From positions 1-64,000 of the forward strand of contig NZ_CACVBR010000004.1 of the NCBI RefSeq assembly GCF_902728265.1: a DNA stretch of 64,000 bases, read 5' to 3'. The notes beneath the pieces are model-generated. The model was not told where the DNA came from. It ran no database searches and was given only the letters and a program-made list of their open reading frames with translations. A program made the translations under genes and the position numbers. Source of the stretch: Chryseobacterium potabilaquae. Its GTDB lineage: Bacteria > Bacteroidota > Bacteroidia > Flavobacteriales > Weeksellaceae. The stretch's first letter is position 1; each line of letters opens with the position of its first letter. Of this stretch, positions 46,815 through 55,334 are shown piece by piece.

Positions 46815-47155
46815 AACCTTTAATAATCATATTATTTCTTATATCATTTAGTGTAGATGGTCAAAAAGTTTACAAAACACCCTCTGGACAAAAATATCAT
46901 TTGTCATCATGTAGAATGGTGAAAAATGTATCTTCAAGTCTTGATGTAAGCAATGCCATTGAACAAGGTCTTCAACCCTGTAAAATTTGTAAACCACCCC
47001 GTTCATTACAATCATCTTATAGCTTTATGTCCAGTACTAAAAAAGTAAATGGAGTGGATGAAGGAAATCGATGTTTAGGAACAACCAAAACAGGAGCAAG
47101 ATGTAAACGGTATACTCGTATAGGGAATGATTATTGTTTTCAGCATGTACCTTAA
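46811..47155 (+). CDS. Exported cysteine-rich protein with two metal-binding-like motifs
   Basis: The 114-residue protein has a signal peptide (LIIILFLISFSVDGQ) and two Cys clusters. The first is KYHLSSCRMVKN...CKICKPP (residues 28-63), similar to the zinc knuckle of Ada and of many exported nuclease-like proteins. The second is CLGTTKTGARCKR...DYCFQH at the end (DUF5763-like). The GTG start overlaps the preceding stop by four bases, which favours coupled translation. Function unknown; a metal- or thiol-related job in the periplasm, linked to the ArsC-like protein, is inference. Confidence 0.68.
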   Translation: MKPLIIILFLISFSVDGQKVYKTPSGQKYHLSSCRMVKNVSSSLDVSNAIEQGLQPCKICKPPRSLQSSYSFMSSTKKVNGVDEGNRCLGTTKTGARCKRYTRIGNDYCFQHVP

Positions 47156-47230
47156 ATAGGTATATATGATAAGGTGAATGTAGAATGATATTTCTAAAAC
47201 TAGTTTAAATAAAAAATAAAACACAAAAAA

Positions 47231-47602
47231 ATGGAAATAACAGTACAAATTCTTTTAGGATTGGTTTCCCTGATATGTTTACTAGGAGGACTAAATTTAT
47301 TGAGAAAAGGAGCCTTGGCTTTTTTACCTGAGGGCTATCCGCCTGTTCCTGTTTTGGATAACTTAATGAGATTTCTTAGTGGAATCTATTTTAGTATGGG
47401 GTTTTTATTAATTTGGGTGGTTTACACGATCCATGAGCATTCTACTCTCATCTATTTTTTAGGATTTGTAGTTATGTTTTCAGGAATGGGAAGATTACTA
47501 TCTTATATAAAAGTAGGCTCAGCAGGAAAGTATTTTGTCAATATCATGTGGGTTGAAATTCTTCTGGGAGTTGCTATCATGGTTTCTCAATTTTTTAGAT
47601 AA
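47231..47602 (+). CDS. DUF4345 membrane protein
   Basis: The 123-residue protein has four membrane helices (about residues 4-24, 47-68, 73-90, 100-120). It matches DUF4345, including GGLNLLRKG near the N-terminus and MRFLSGIYFSMGFLLIWVVY near residues 46-65, which is the family's conserved R-F-x-x-G-x-Y segment. Its role is unknown. It is a single gene ending at a bidirectional terminator shared with gcvT. Confidence 0.78.
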   Translation: MEITVQILLGLVSLICLLGGLNLLRKGALAFLPEGYPPVPVLDNLMRFLSGIYFSMGFLLIWVVYTIHEHSTLIYFLGFVVMFSGMGRLLSYIKVGSAGKYFVNIMWVEILLGVAIMVSQFFR

Positions 47603-47611
47603 TAAACAAAT

Positions 47612-47637
47612 AAAACCGTAGCTTTCACTACGGTTTT
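47612..47637. terminator. Bidirectional terminator between DUF4345 gene and gcvT
   Basis: A 10-bp stem, AAAACCGTAG (47612-47621) with CTACGGTTTT (47628-47637). Confidence 0.8.
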
Positions 47638-47670
47638 ATGATAAATATATATAAATGTATTGATTACATT

Positions 47671-48747
47671 TTATACAAAAGGGGTTTTTACCACTTTTGC
47701 AGGGATATTCTTATTTCTAACCTGGATAAAAATCTCGGAATCTAATTTAAAATGAGGTTTGTCTACATACGCAAGTCCTACACCTGTTTTCTTCATAGGA
47801 GATTGAGTTCCTGAAGTTACTTTTCCAATAATGTTACCTTCTGAATCTACAACAGGATAATCGTGTCTTGGAACACCTTTGTCTTGAAGTTCAAATCCTA
47901 CCAACTTCTTAGTAATTCCCTCTTCTTTTTGTTTTGCGAAAGTATTTTTAGATATAAAATCTTTATCAAATTTTGTAATCCATCCTAGCCCGGCTTCGAT
48001 AGGGGAGGTTGTATCATCAATATCATTCCCATATAGACAAAAACCTTTTTCAAGCCTTAAGGTATCTCTTGCCGCTAATCCACAAGGAATAATTCCTTCA
48101 TTTTCTCCTGCATTTATTATCTCATCCCAAAGTTTTACAGCATCTTCGTTTTTAAAATAAATTTCAAACCCACCACTGCCCGTATATCCGGTATTGGAAA
48201 TAATCACATTGTTTATTCCTGCAATTGTTCCTACTGTAAAATTATAATAAGGAATTTGAGAAAGATTAATATCTGTAAGTTTTTGAAGAATTTCTGTAGC
48301 TTTAGGTCCTTGAATGGCAAGTAATGACATATCATCTGATGCATTGGTCATTTTTGCTCCAAAAGTGTTATATTTTAAAATGTGATTCCAGTCTTTATCA
48401 ATATTTGAAGCGTTTACCACTACGAAATATTTGTCATCTTCCATTTTATAAACAATAAGATCATCCACAATTCCTCCATTTTCATTCGGAAGACATGAAT
48501 ATTGTGCCTTACCATTTTCTAAAGCATTTACATTGTTTGTTGTAACGAGTTGTAAAAGATCTTTAGCGCCTGGCCCTTCAATAAAAAATTGTCCCATGTG
48601 GGAAACATCGAATAATCCTGCTTTCTCTCTCACCGCAAAATGTTCTTCAGTAACTCCAGAGTATTGTACAGGCATTTCAAAACCTGCAAAAGGTACGATT
48701 TTAGCTCCTAAAGAGACATGTTTATCATACAGTGCTGTTTTCTTCAT
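47671..48747 (-). CDS. gcvT: Glycine cleavage system aminomethyltransferase
   Basis: The 358-residue T-protein opens with [20 protein letters not shown] and [20 protein letters not shown]. It has the conserved [16 protein letters not shown] near residues 47-62, [14 protein letters not shown] near residues 180-193 and [20 protein letters not shown] near residues 221-240. It transfers the methylene of glycine to tetrahydrofolate with the H-, P- and L-proteins, whose genes are not in this window. No glycine riboswitch is seen upstream; the gene lies 8 bases after a secreted-protein gene in a three-gene run that starts with idi. Confidence 0.95.
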   Translation of the reverse strand: MKKTALYDKHVSLGAKIVPFAGFEMPVQYSGVTEEHFAVREKAGLFDVSHMGQFFIEGPGAKDLLQLVTTNNVNALENGKAQYSCLPNENGGIVDDLIVYKMEDDKYFVVVNASNIDKDWNHILKYNTFGAKMTNASDDMSLLAIQGPKATEILQKLTDINLSQIPYYNFTVGTIAGINNVIISNTGYTGSGGFEIYFKNEDAVKLWDEIINAGENEGIIPCGLAARDTLRLEKGFCLYGNDIDDTTSPIEAGLGWITKFDKDFISKNTFAKQKEEGITKKLVGFELQDKGVPRHDYPVVDSEGNIIGKVTSGTQSPMKKTGVGLAYVDKPHFKLDSEIFIQVRNKNIPAKVVKTPFV

Positions 48748-48755
48748 ATTTAACT

Positions 48756-49229
48756 TTATTTCTTTATTTTAAAACTATTAAGGGTTTGATTGAAAAGATT
48801 CATGTAATTTCCGTTCCAATATTTTTGACCACAATTGATAGATAAGAGATATAGATCTTTTTCTTTTTGAAAAACTTTAGTGATCCAGAAGACCTTCTCA
48901 TTTTCGTCAAAATATTCATAAAAATACTCTGAATATCCTTTTTTACCTTTATTACTTTTTACTTTATTTTCATCATCATTTGATTGATAAAGAGCAAGGA
49001 TAAACTTTTTTGTTTCTTCCATCGGGAGATTCAGACCATGATATTCCGAAATAGTAACTGCTCCAACTTCACTGGTGGGGAAAATATTGATGATATCATT
49101 ATCATTGGTGGCTTTCCAGTCATTGGGTATATTAATAGAATAATTGGGACTATCGTATACTTGTTCTTTCTGAGAAAAACATAGCCCGCTGATGAAGGAT
49201 GTTACTATAATTAATATGCTTTTTTTCAT
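48756..49229 (-). CDS. Exported hypothetical protein (PsbP/DcrB-like topology)
   Basis: The 157-residue protein has a signal peptide ([14 protein letters not shown]) and a compact mature domain opening with [20 protein letters not shown] at residues 29-48. The whole has the strand-helix pattern typical of the PsbP/DcrB/Mog1-like fold. That comparison is by pattern only. The ATG follows the idi stop codon with no gap, so it is translationally coupled to idi and followed by gcvT. Function unknown. Confidence 0.7.
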   Translation of the reverse strand: MKKSILIIVTSFISGLCFSQKEQVYDSPNYSINIPNDWKATNDNDIINIFPTSEVGAVTISEYHGLNLPMEETKKFILALYQSNDDENKVKSNKGKKGYSEYFYEYFDENEKVFWITKVFQKEKDLYLLSINCGQKYWNGNYMNLFNQTLNSFKIKK

Positions 49230-49739
49230 TTAAAAATGATGTTTATATTCCTCTAATATTATCTTAAACCATTCGGTGAAATTTTCTGGATTTTCAGATA
49301 TTTCTTGATCAAGTTGTTCGATAGAAATATATCTTACTTCTTCTACTTCGTTAAGATTAAGATTGAAGTTAGCATTATAATTACCTATAAAAACATGGTC
49401 TAGTTCATGTTCCCAAAGTCCCCCTCCTACGTCTGCTTTATAGATAAAATTGAATTTTTCAGTAAGTTCGACTTCGATTCCGAGTTCTTCTTTAACCCTT
49501 CGTTTGGCTCCTTCTAAATAAGATTCTCCTTTTCTAGGGTGTGAGCAAACTGCATTGGTCCATTGGGAGGGAGAATGATATTTTTTTGAGGCTCTTTTTT
49601 GTAAAAGCATTTCTCCTTTTTCATTGAAGAGAAAAACAGAAAAAGCACGATGCAATAAACCATTGACATGAGCTTGCTGCTTCTCCATTACACCCAACAT
49701 ATTATCATGAGGATCTACTAAAACTACAAATTCTTCCAT
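49230..49739 (-). CDS. idi: Isopentenyl-diphosphate delta-isomerase, type I
   Basis: The 169-residue Nudix-fold enzyme has the type I hallmarks: TNAVCSHPRKGESYLEGAKR near residues 61-80 (catalytic Cys), the Nudix-like AKRRVKEELGIEVEL, and WEHELDHVFIGNYN near residues 109-122 (catalytic Glu). It converts isopentenyl diphosphate to dimethylallyl diphosphate for menaquinone and other isoprenoids. Length is normal for bacteria. The promoter box sits 5 bases before the ATG. Confidence 0.94.
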   Translation of the reverse strand: MEEFVVLVDPHDNMLGVMEKQQAHVNGLLHRAFSVFLFNEKGEMLLQKRASKKYHSPSQWTNAVCSHPRKGESYLEGAKRRVKEELGIEVELTEKFNFIYKADVGGGLWEHELDHVFIGNYNANFNLNLNEVEEVRYISIEQLDQEISENPENFTEWFKIILEEYKHHF

Positions 49740-49744
49740 TCCTA

Positions 49745-49752
49745 CAAATGTA
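49745..49752 (-). promoter_or_regulatory. Promoter -7 box abutting idi start
   Basis: Minus-strand TACATTTG matches TAnnTTTG; its last base is 5 bases before the ATG, so the mRNA should be almost leaderless. Confidence 0.55.
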
Positions 49753-49932
49753 AGTCTAATAAATGTATTTTGGAAATTTTTGATGAAGCGTCATATATTA
49801 TATGAATTTGAGATGTTATAAATATAAATTGATATATATTTAGTCTCATCATGAATATACTTCTAAAATAAAAAAATGTGTTAAAAAAGTAATATATAGC
49901 TAAGTTTCAGAAATCTTTTGATCTAAAAAGCG

Positions 49933-49940
49933 TAACTTTG
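49933..49940 (+). promoter_or_regulatory. Promoter -7 box for HAD-like gene
   Basis: TAACTTTG matches TAnnTTTG, 19 bases before the ATG at 49960. Confidence 0.55.
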
Positions 49941-49959
49941 TCTTTCAACCTTTTTACTA

Positions 49960-50364
49960 ATGGAATTAGAACACAAAGATCATATTAGTCCAATTCTTAA
50001 GGACGGAATAAAAAATTATTTAATAGATATTGATGGAACTATTACGGATGACGTACCCAATGAAGAACCAGAGAGAATGATTACTTGCGAACCATTTCCC
50101 GACGCTTTAGCAACAATTAATAAGTGGTATGATCAAGGACATCAAATATGTTTTTTTACCTCAAGAACAGAAAATTTAAAACAAATTACGATTGATTGGC
50201 TTGATAAGCATGGTTTTAAATATCATAGTGTCTTATGTGGAAAACCCAGAGGAGGAAATTATCATTGGATAGATAATCACTTGGTGAGAGCCACAAGATA
50301 TAAAGGTAAATTTACAGACTTAGTCGAAAAACAAGTTACGATAGAAGTCTTCAAAGAAGACTAA
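49960..50364 (+). CDS. HAD-superfamily phosphatase-like protein
   Basis: The 134-residue protein has HAD motif I NYLIDIDGTITDDVPNE near residues 19-35 (nucleophile Asp and acid/base Asp), motif II CFFTSRTENLKQI near residues 69-81, and a late motif YHWIDNHLVRATRYKG near residues 108-123. It has no cap domain, as in small HADs. Related proteins carry inconsistent labels, including phosphoheptose isomerase, which this sequence does not support. The 2-hydroxyacid dehydrogenase gene follows by 71 bases on the same strand. Confidence 0.75.
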   Translation: MELEHKDHISPILKDGIKNYLIDIDGTITDDVPNEEPERMITCEPFPDALATINKWYDQGHQICFFTSRTENLKQITIDWLDKHGFKYHSVLCGKPRGGNYHWIDNHLVRATRYKGKFTDLVEKQVTIEVFKED

Positions 50365-50435
50365 TTTTAATATATAAATTACCTCTATTACATAGTGGTT
50401 TTAACCTTTTAATTTTTGAAATATAGAACGTATTT

Positions 50436-51395
50436 ATGAAAGTTTTAGCAAACGATGGATTGGATCAGTCTGGAATTGATTCATTAACGGAGAAAGGATT
50501 TGAAGTAATTACAAAGAAGGTTTCTCAAGATTCTTTAGCTGATTATATTAATGAGCATAAAATCCGTACTTTATTGGTACGTAGTGCAACGCAAGTAAGA
50601 AAGGATATCATTGATCATTGCCCTTCTTTGGAAATTATTGGACGGGGTGGTGTTGGAATGGATAATATTGATGTAGATTATGCTAGAGAAAAAGGGATTC
50701 ATGTAATTAATACACCTTCCGCATCTTCAGAATCTGTTGCCGAATTGGTTTTTGCCCATTTATTTTCCGGAGCTAGATTTTTACAAGATTCTAATCGGAA
50801 AATGCCATTAGTAGGAGATGTAGAGTTTGCCAAACTTAAAAAATCATATGCAGCCGGTATTGAACTAAGAGGAAAAACAATTGGTATCATAGGAATGGGG
50901 AGAATTGGACAAGAGGTTGCAAGAATAGCATTAGGTCTTGGAATGAGAGTAGTTGCTGCTGATAATAATGTAGGAAGAGCCAGTATTAAAGTAAAGTTTT
51001 ATAATAATCAGTTTATCAATGTAGATATTGAAACTGAACCTCTTCAACAAGTTTTGAAACATTCTGACTTTATTACACTCCATGTCCCGGCTCAAAAGGA
51101 AGGATATATGATTGGAGAACCTGAATTTGAAATAATGAAGGACGGGGTGGCGATTATAAATTGTTCTAGAGGAGGCGTTATTGATGAATCTGCTTTAATT
51201 AAAGCCTTGGATTCGGAGAAGGTAAGATTTGCAGGTCTTGATGTATTTATTAATGAACCTACGCCTTCTAAAGAAGTTTTAAATCATTCCAAAATTTCTT
51301 TAACCCCGCATACGGGTGCCTCTACTTTAGAAGCGCAGGATAGGATAGGGCTTTCCTTAGCGGAACAAATTTCTAGTATTTTACAAATTCACTAG
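50436..51395 (+). CDS. serA: D-2-hydroxyacid / D-3-phosphoglycerate dehydrogenase
   Basis: The 319-residue NAD-dependent dehydrogenase has GRGGVGMDNIDVDYAREKGI near residues 72-91, the NAD site GIIGMGRIGQEVARIALGLG near residues 149-168, CSRGGVIDESALI near residues 246-258 and the catalytic LTPHTGASTLEAQDRIG near residues 288-304. It lacks the C-terminal ACT or ASB domains of long PGDHs, as in many Bacteroidota. The likely job is the first step of serine synthesis, but a lone D-2-hydroxyacid dehydrogenase role is possible because serC is not adjacent. Confidence 0.85.
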   Translation: MKVLANDGLDQSGIDSLTEKGFEVITKKVSQDSLADYINEHKIRTLLVRSATQVRKDIIDHCPSLEIIGRGGVGMDNIDVDYAREKGIHVINTPSASSESVAELVFAHLFSGARFLQDSNRKMPLVGDVEFAKLKKSYAAGIELRGKTIGIIGMGRIGQEVARIALGLGMRVVAADNNVGRASIKVKFYNNQFINVDIETEPLQQVLKHSDFITLHVPAQKEGYMIGEPEFEIMKDGVAIINCSRGGVIDESALIKALDSEKVRFAGLDVFINEPTPSKEVLNHSKISLTPHTGASTLEAQDRIGLSLAEQISSILQIH

Positions 51396-51409
51396 TAATA
51401 AAAAAATAA

Positions 51410-51442
51410 AAATCACCTCAATGCTTTGAGGTGATTTCTTTT
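51410..51442. terminator. Bidirectional terminator between serA and mscL
   Basis: Stem AAATCACCTCA (51410-51420) with TGAGGTGATTT (51427-51437), followed by TTTTTT-type sequence. Confidence 0.85.
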
Positions 51443-51820
51443 TTATATATTGGTTCTACTTTTTAAAAGATCTCGTATTTCCATTAGTAGTTTTTGATCT
51501 TCAGTAGGTCCTGTTACAGGTGCTTCTTTTTTGATCAATTTGTTAGCAGCTTTTATAATCCAAAATAAAACCATTGCAATGCATAAAAAGCTGATTATTG
51601 CAGAAAGAAAATTTCCATAAGCAATTCCATTCCAGGAAAGTTTTGATATGTTTTCAGCCCCGGCTGCTTTTAATGCCGGATTCAATAATATTGGAGTGAT
51701 TACATCTTCCACCAATGATGAAACGATTTTTCCAAAAGCTGCTCCAATGATAACCCCCACGGCCAGATCAAGAACATTTCCTTTAAAAGTAAATTCTTTA
51801 AATTCTTTTAAAAATCCCAT
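51443..51820 (-). CDS. mscL: Large-conductance mechanosensitive channel
   Basis: The 125-residue protein has the MscL pattern: the N-terminal amphipathic GFLKEFKEFTFKGNVLDLAV at residues 2-21, the pore-lining VGVIIGAAFGKIVSSLVEDV near residues 22-41, a periplasmic loop, a second membrane helix near residues 67-90, and a cytoplasmic helix TGPTEDQKLLMEIRDLLK. It opens under membrane tension to release solutes after osmotic downshock. It is a single gene. Confidence 0.95.
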   Translation of the reverse strand: MGFLKEFKEFTFKGNVLDLAVGVIIGAAFGKIVSSLVEDVITPILLNPALKAAGAENISKLSWNGIAYGNFLSAIISFLCIAMVLFWIIKAANKLIKKEAPVTGPTEDQKLLMEIRDLLKSRTNI

Positions 51821-52025
51821 AGTTTATATCTTTAGTATTATAGTTATTATAAATTTTAATTTACGAAAAATTATAATAGAATATTTATTTTTTATTTAAA
51901 ATAAGCTATTCATGTCTCTTTTATTTAAGAGGGTTTCTTCGTATTATGTTCCTAAACCTAAAGGAAACTTCAGATTTCTTTTGTAAATTGGCCGGCAATG
52001 ATTAAGGCTAATAACAATATCAATT

Positions 52026-53543
52026 ATGAAAATTTTTACCGCGGAACAAATACGTCAATGTGAACAATATACAGTTGAAAATGAAGATATTGATTCTCTG
52101 TATTTAATGGAAAAAGCTGCAGAAGCATGTGTGGACTGGATTGCAGCAAATTGTAAAAATCATAAAAACTTTGCGGTATTCTGTGGAAAAGGTAACAATG
52201 GAGGGGATGGTTTTGCCATTGCAACCATGCTTTATTTAAAGGGATATGATGTAGAAGTGTTTATAAATGACTTTAAGGATAAATTCTCAGAAGAGGCTGC
52301 TGTAAATCTTAGAAAATTTCGTGAAGTTTCAGGCATTGCGATGAAAAACTTTAAAGAAGTTGATTATTATCGTTTTGATCATAAAGCAATCATTATTGAT
52401 GCTATTTTTGGAACGGGATTATCAAGAAAAATAGAGGGCGATTACCAAGAATTGATTGATAAACTGAATACGAAAAAGAATATCAAAATATCAATAGATA
52501 TGCCTTCGGGACTTTTTTCAGATGAAATTTTACCCGAAGACACCACCGTTTTAAAAGCAGATTATACTCTGACATTTCAGTTTTGGAAGAAAAGCTTTCT
52601 TCATTCCGAAACCGGAAAATATGTAGGAAAAGTAATACCTCTAGATATCGATCTTGATAAAGATTTTATTTCGAATACAAATACAGACTATTTTATTATT
52701 GAAGATAAAGTGGTAGAGGGTATTTTTCATCCAAGATCTGAATTTTCTCATAAAGGAACCTATGGTAGGGTAACCATTGTAGGAGGAAGTTATGGAAAAA
52801 TGGGAGCTGTAGTATTGGCTACTAAGGCGGCTTTAAAGTCAGGCTCGGGACTTACTTTTGCCCTGGCTCCGAAATGTGGCTCCGAAATCTTACAAATTTC
52901 AAATCCTGAAGCTATGTTTGTGGAAGGAGGAGATCAATATATTAATAGTTTTGATTTTGAAGAAGATTCGGTATATGGTATTGGCCCTGGGTTGGGAACA
53001 CATATAGAAACGGAAGATAAAATATTAAAATTTTTAAGTGATTATTCTAGGCCTTTAATTTTAGATGCGGATGCATTGAATATTGTTGCTAAGAACAAAA
53101 AGAACTTGAAATCAATTCCTAAAAAATCTATTATAACTCCTCATCCAAAAGAGTTTGAGAGATTGTTTGGAGAGACAGAAAATTCATTTAAAAGATCTGA
53201 ATTGGCAATAAAAAAGGCCAAAGAATTGCATATTTTTATTGTCCTAAAGGATCATCATACGCAAGTAATTACGCCAGAAGGAAAGGTTTATTATAATATA
53301 ACGGGGAACGCAGGGTTGGCTAAAGGGGGAAGTGGTGATATATTAACCGGTATTTTAACATCTCTTCTTGCTCAAGGATATTCGGAAGAAAATGCAGCAA
53401 TACTAGGTGTATGGATTCATGGAAAGGCAGCCGATTTTGCAGCTGAGAAGTTTTCAAAAGAATCGATGCTTCCTTCTGATGTTATTAATGAGCTAGGGAA
53501 TGTTTTTGAAGAGTTGAATAGGAAAGTCTGTTTGGAATTATAA
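52026..53543 (+). CDS. nnr: Bifunctional NAD(P)H-hydrate epimerase/dehydratase
   Basis: The 505-residue protein fuses two repair enzymes. The N-terminal YjeF-N epimerase (about residues 1-215) has FCGKGNNGGDGFAIATMLYL near residues 57-76. The C-terminal YjeF-C dehydratase (about residues 225-500) has HKGTYGRVTIVGGSYGKMGA, LDADALNIVAKN, TPHPKEFERLFG and the catalytic GNAGLAKGGSGDILTGILTS near residues 427-446. It restores damaged NAD(P)HX. The fusion is normal in bacteria. It ends at a strong terminator. Confidence 0.95.
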   Translation: MKIFTAEQIRQCEQYTVENEDIDSLYLMEKAAEACVDWIAANCKNHKNFAVFCGKGNNGGDGFAIATMLYLKGYDVEVFINDFKDKFSEEAAVNLRKFREVSGIAMKNFKEVDYYRFDHKAIIIDAIFGTGLSRKIEGDYQELIDKLNTKKNIKISIDMPSGLFSDEILPEDTTVLKADYTLTFQFWKKSFLHSETGKYVGKVIPLDIDLDKDFISNTNTDYFIIEDKVVEGIFHPRSEFSHKGTYGRVTIVGGSYGKMGAVVLATKAALKSGSGLTFALAPKCGSEILQISNPEAMFVEGGDQYINSFDFEEDSVYGIGPGLGTHIETEDKILKFLSDYSRPLILDADALNIVAKNKKNLKSIPKKSIITPHPKEFERLFGETENSFKRSELAIKKAKELHIFIVLKDHHTQVITPEGKVYYNITGNAGLAKGGSGDILTGILTSLLAQGYSEENAAILGVWIHGKAADFAAEKFSKESMLPSDVINELGNVFEELNRKVCLEL

Positions 53544-53570
53544 GAAGATTAATAAAAATATAGTAAAACT

Positions 53571-53611
53571 AAAAAAGGCAAGATTACATTTATTTGTAAA
53601 CTTGCCTTTTT
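53571..53611. terminator. Bidirectional terminator between nnr and lgt
   Basis: Outer stem AAAAAGGCAAG with CTTGCCTTTTT plus inner TTACA/TGTAA, one A-A mismatch. Confidence 0.8.
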
Positions 53612-53614
53612 ATT

Positions 53615-54883
53615 TTAGTCTGGCTTTTCGTTTTCTGCCTGGGTGATTTTAAATTTTTTTGACATCACCATAATCACTACTCCGGCAATCATAAATGGAA
53701 TAGATAATACTTGCCCGGTATTGAGTGATCCGAGTTGGATAAATTCCGTTCCTTGAGGTTCTTTTAAAAACTCAACAAAAAATCGGATAGCCCATAAAAT
53801 GATGAAAAACAATCCGAATAACCATCCTTGTTGGTATTTTTTATCGGTTTTTCTATATAATGCCCATAATAAAATAAATAGCACAATATATCCTATGGCT
53901 TCAAATAACTGACTTGGATATCTAGGTACCGTAACGCCATATTCGTTACTTTGTTGAGGGAAAAGTATGGCAAATGGAGAGTTTTGATCTGCAGGTTTTC
54001 CTAGGATTTCAGAATTAAAAAAGTTTCCCATTCTTACAAATGCTCCTCCTAATGAGACTACAATTCCTAATCTATCATATACCCATAGTGGATTTTTCTT
54101 AATAATCTTAAAAGAATAATAAAGAGTAGTAAATATCAACGCAATAGTAGCTCCATGGCTTGCTAATCCGGAAAATCCGGTGAATTTAAAACCATTTTTA
54201 GTGCTTATAGGTAAGAATATGCTCCAAAAGTCTTCTTTAAATAATTCAGGTTGATAAAAAATGACATGACCAATTCTTGCTCCAAGGATTGTTCCAATTA
54301 AAGTCCAAGTAAAAAGAGGTTCTAAATACTTTTGATTTACATTGTCAAGTTTAAAAATTTTAGTCATTAAGATATATCCAAAACCAAATGCAAAAATGAA
54401 CATTAAGCTATAATAATGCAAAGTAATAGGACCTAAATGAATTCCTGTTGAAGGATCCCAGATGGCATAGGATGTTTCCAATTCTATTTTATCTGATGCT
54501 GCGAGTGGCTTACTTGCTTTTATGGCATATTTAAATGTTTGGATGTTTTCCGGAGTTACTGCATTTTCAATTAACTTAAAATTTTTATCATAGAATTGGT
54601 ATTTCTGATCTTTAAATAAGTTTAAAGTAGAAGCACTAAAGCTATAATATTGTGGCTCAAAATTTGATTTGTTGAAAATAACTAAAACATTTCCTTCCGT
54701 TTTTCTATAGGGAAAAGTGTTTAGTTCGCCAAGCTCGGTTGTAGAAAAAATCTTTACCGGCATAACCGTAGAATTTACCTTTAAATCACCATCTGACAAT
54801 CCTTTAGGAGAGTTTTGTGCCCAAAACAATTGAGTTGTACAAGCGAATATGATCAAGTAAATTCTGAAAAAAAGGTTACTCAT
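53615..54883 (-). CDS. lgt: Prolipoprotein diacylglyceryl transferase with extra exported N-terminal domain
   Basis: The 422-residue protein is about 130-150 residues longer than typical Lgt. Residues 1-22 form a signal peptide (LIIFACTTQLFWAQ) and residues 23-145 a soluble beta-rich domain (FPYRKTEGNVLVIFNKSNFE among others). From about residue 150 the multi-pass Lgt core has SGLASHGATIALIF (active-site His region), GGAFVRMGNFFNSEILGKP (the Lgt signature with its essential Arg), YPSQLFEAIGY and IRFFVEFLKEP. Lgt transfers diacylglycerol to lipoprotein Cys. The extra domain would sit in the periplasm. It lies 12 bases downstream of yidD. Confidence 0.92.
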   Translation of the reverse strand: MSNLFFRIYLIIFACTTQLFWAQNSPKGLSDGDLKVNSTVMPVKIFSTTELGELNTFPYRKTEGNVLVIFNKSNFEPQYYSFSASTLNLFKDQKYQFYDKNFKLIENAVTPENIQTFKYAIKASKPLAASDKIELETSYAIWDPSTGIHLGPITLHYYSLMFIFAFGFGYILMTKIFKLDNVNQKYLEPLFTWTLIGTILGARIGHVIFYQPELFKEDFWSIFLPISTKNGFKFTGFSGLASHGATIALIFTTLYYSFKIIKKNPLWVYDRLGIVVSLGGAFVRMGNFFNSEILGKPADQNSPFAILFPQQSNEYGVTVPRYPSQLFEAIGYIVLFILLWALYRKTDKKYQQGWLFGLFFIILWAIRFFVEFLKEPQGTEFIQLGSLNTGQVLSIPFMIAGVVIMVMSKKFKITQAENEKPD

Positions 54884-54895
54884 TACTATTATTTA

Positions 54896-55153
54896 TTATT
54901 TATTATTTAATTGTTTTTTAGGTGGAACAGGGTCATATCCGCTCCCTCCCCAAGGATGACATTTCACAATTCTTTTTATCCCCATCCAAAATCCCCTTAA
55001 TATTCCATGTGTTTGGAGTGCTTCTACCATATAATGTGAACAAGTAGGCTCATAACGACAGTTTTTTGGAAGGATGGGCGAAATAAACCACTGGTAAAAT
55101 CTAATTAAAATTACCAACGGAAAAGTGATTATTTTGTTCAATGTAAATTTCAA
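54896..55153 (-). CDS. yidD: Membrane protein insertion efficiency factor YidD
   Basis: The 85-residue protein matches YidD in full: [20 protein letters not shown] near residues 15-34, [20 protein letters not shown] with conserved Cys and His, and [13 protein letters not shown] near residues 65-77. It helps insertase function at the inner membrane. The start is TTG at 55153. There is no in-frame ATG before the conserved core, and a perfect TATTTTTG promoter box ends 8 bases before the TTG. lgt follows 12 bases later in the same operon. Confidence 0.93.
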   Translation of the reverse strand: MKFTLNKIITFPLVILIRFYQWFISPILPKNCRYEPTCSHYMVEALQTHGILRGFWMGIKRIVKCHPWGGSGYDPVPPKKQLNNK

Positions 55154-55160
55154 AACAATG

Positions 55161-55168
55161 CAAAAATA
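55161..55168 (-). promoter_or_regulatory. Promoter -7 box abutting yidD TTG start
   Basis: Minus-strand TATTTTTG is an exact match and lies 8 bases upstream of the TTG start, supporting that non-ATG start. Confidence 0.6.
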
Positions 55169-55334
55169 GGGTAAAAAAATGAAAATTAGTTTAAATTTGT
55201 TAGAACTTTAACAGAGATAGACATGTACTTGTTAAATATATTTTACTGTTTATTAATTAAATAGCTTTATAGATATAAATCAAGATACCTGTATAAAATG
55301 TTGTAATACTTTACTTTAAAACAAATCAGAAATT

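Noticed and set aside
48748..49229. Glycine riboswitch upstream of gcvT
   Set aside because: The interval is 8 bases and the preceding gene is coding; no aptamer motif is present.
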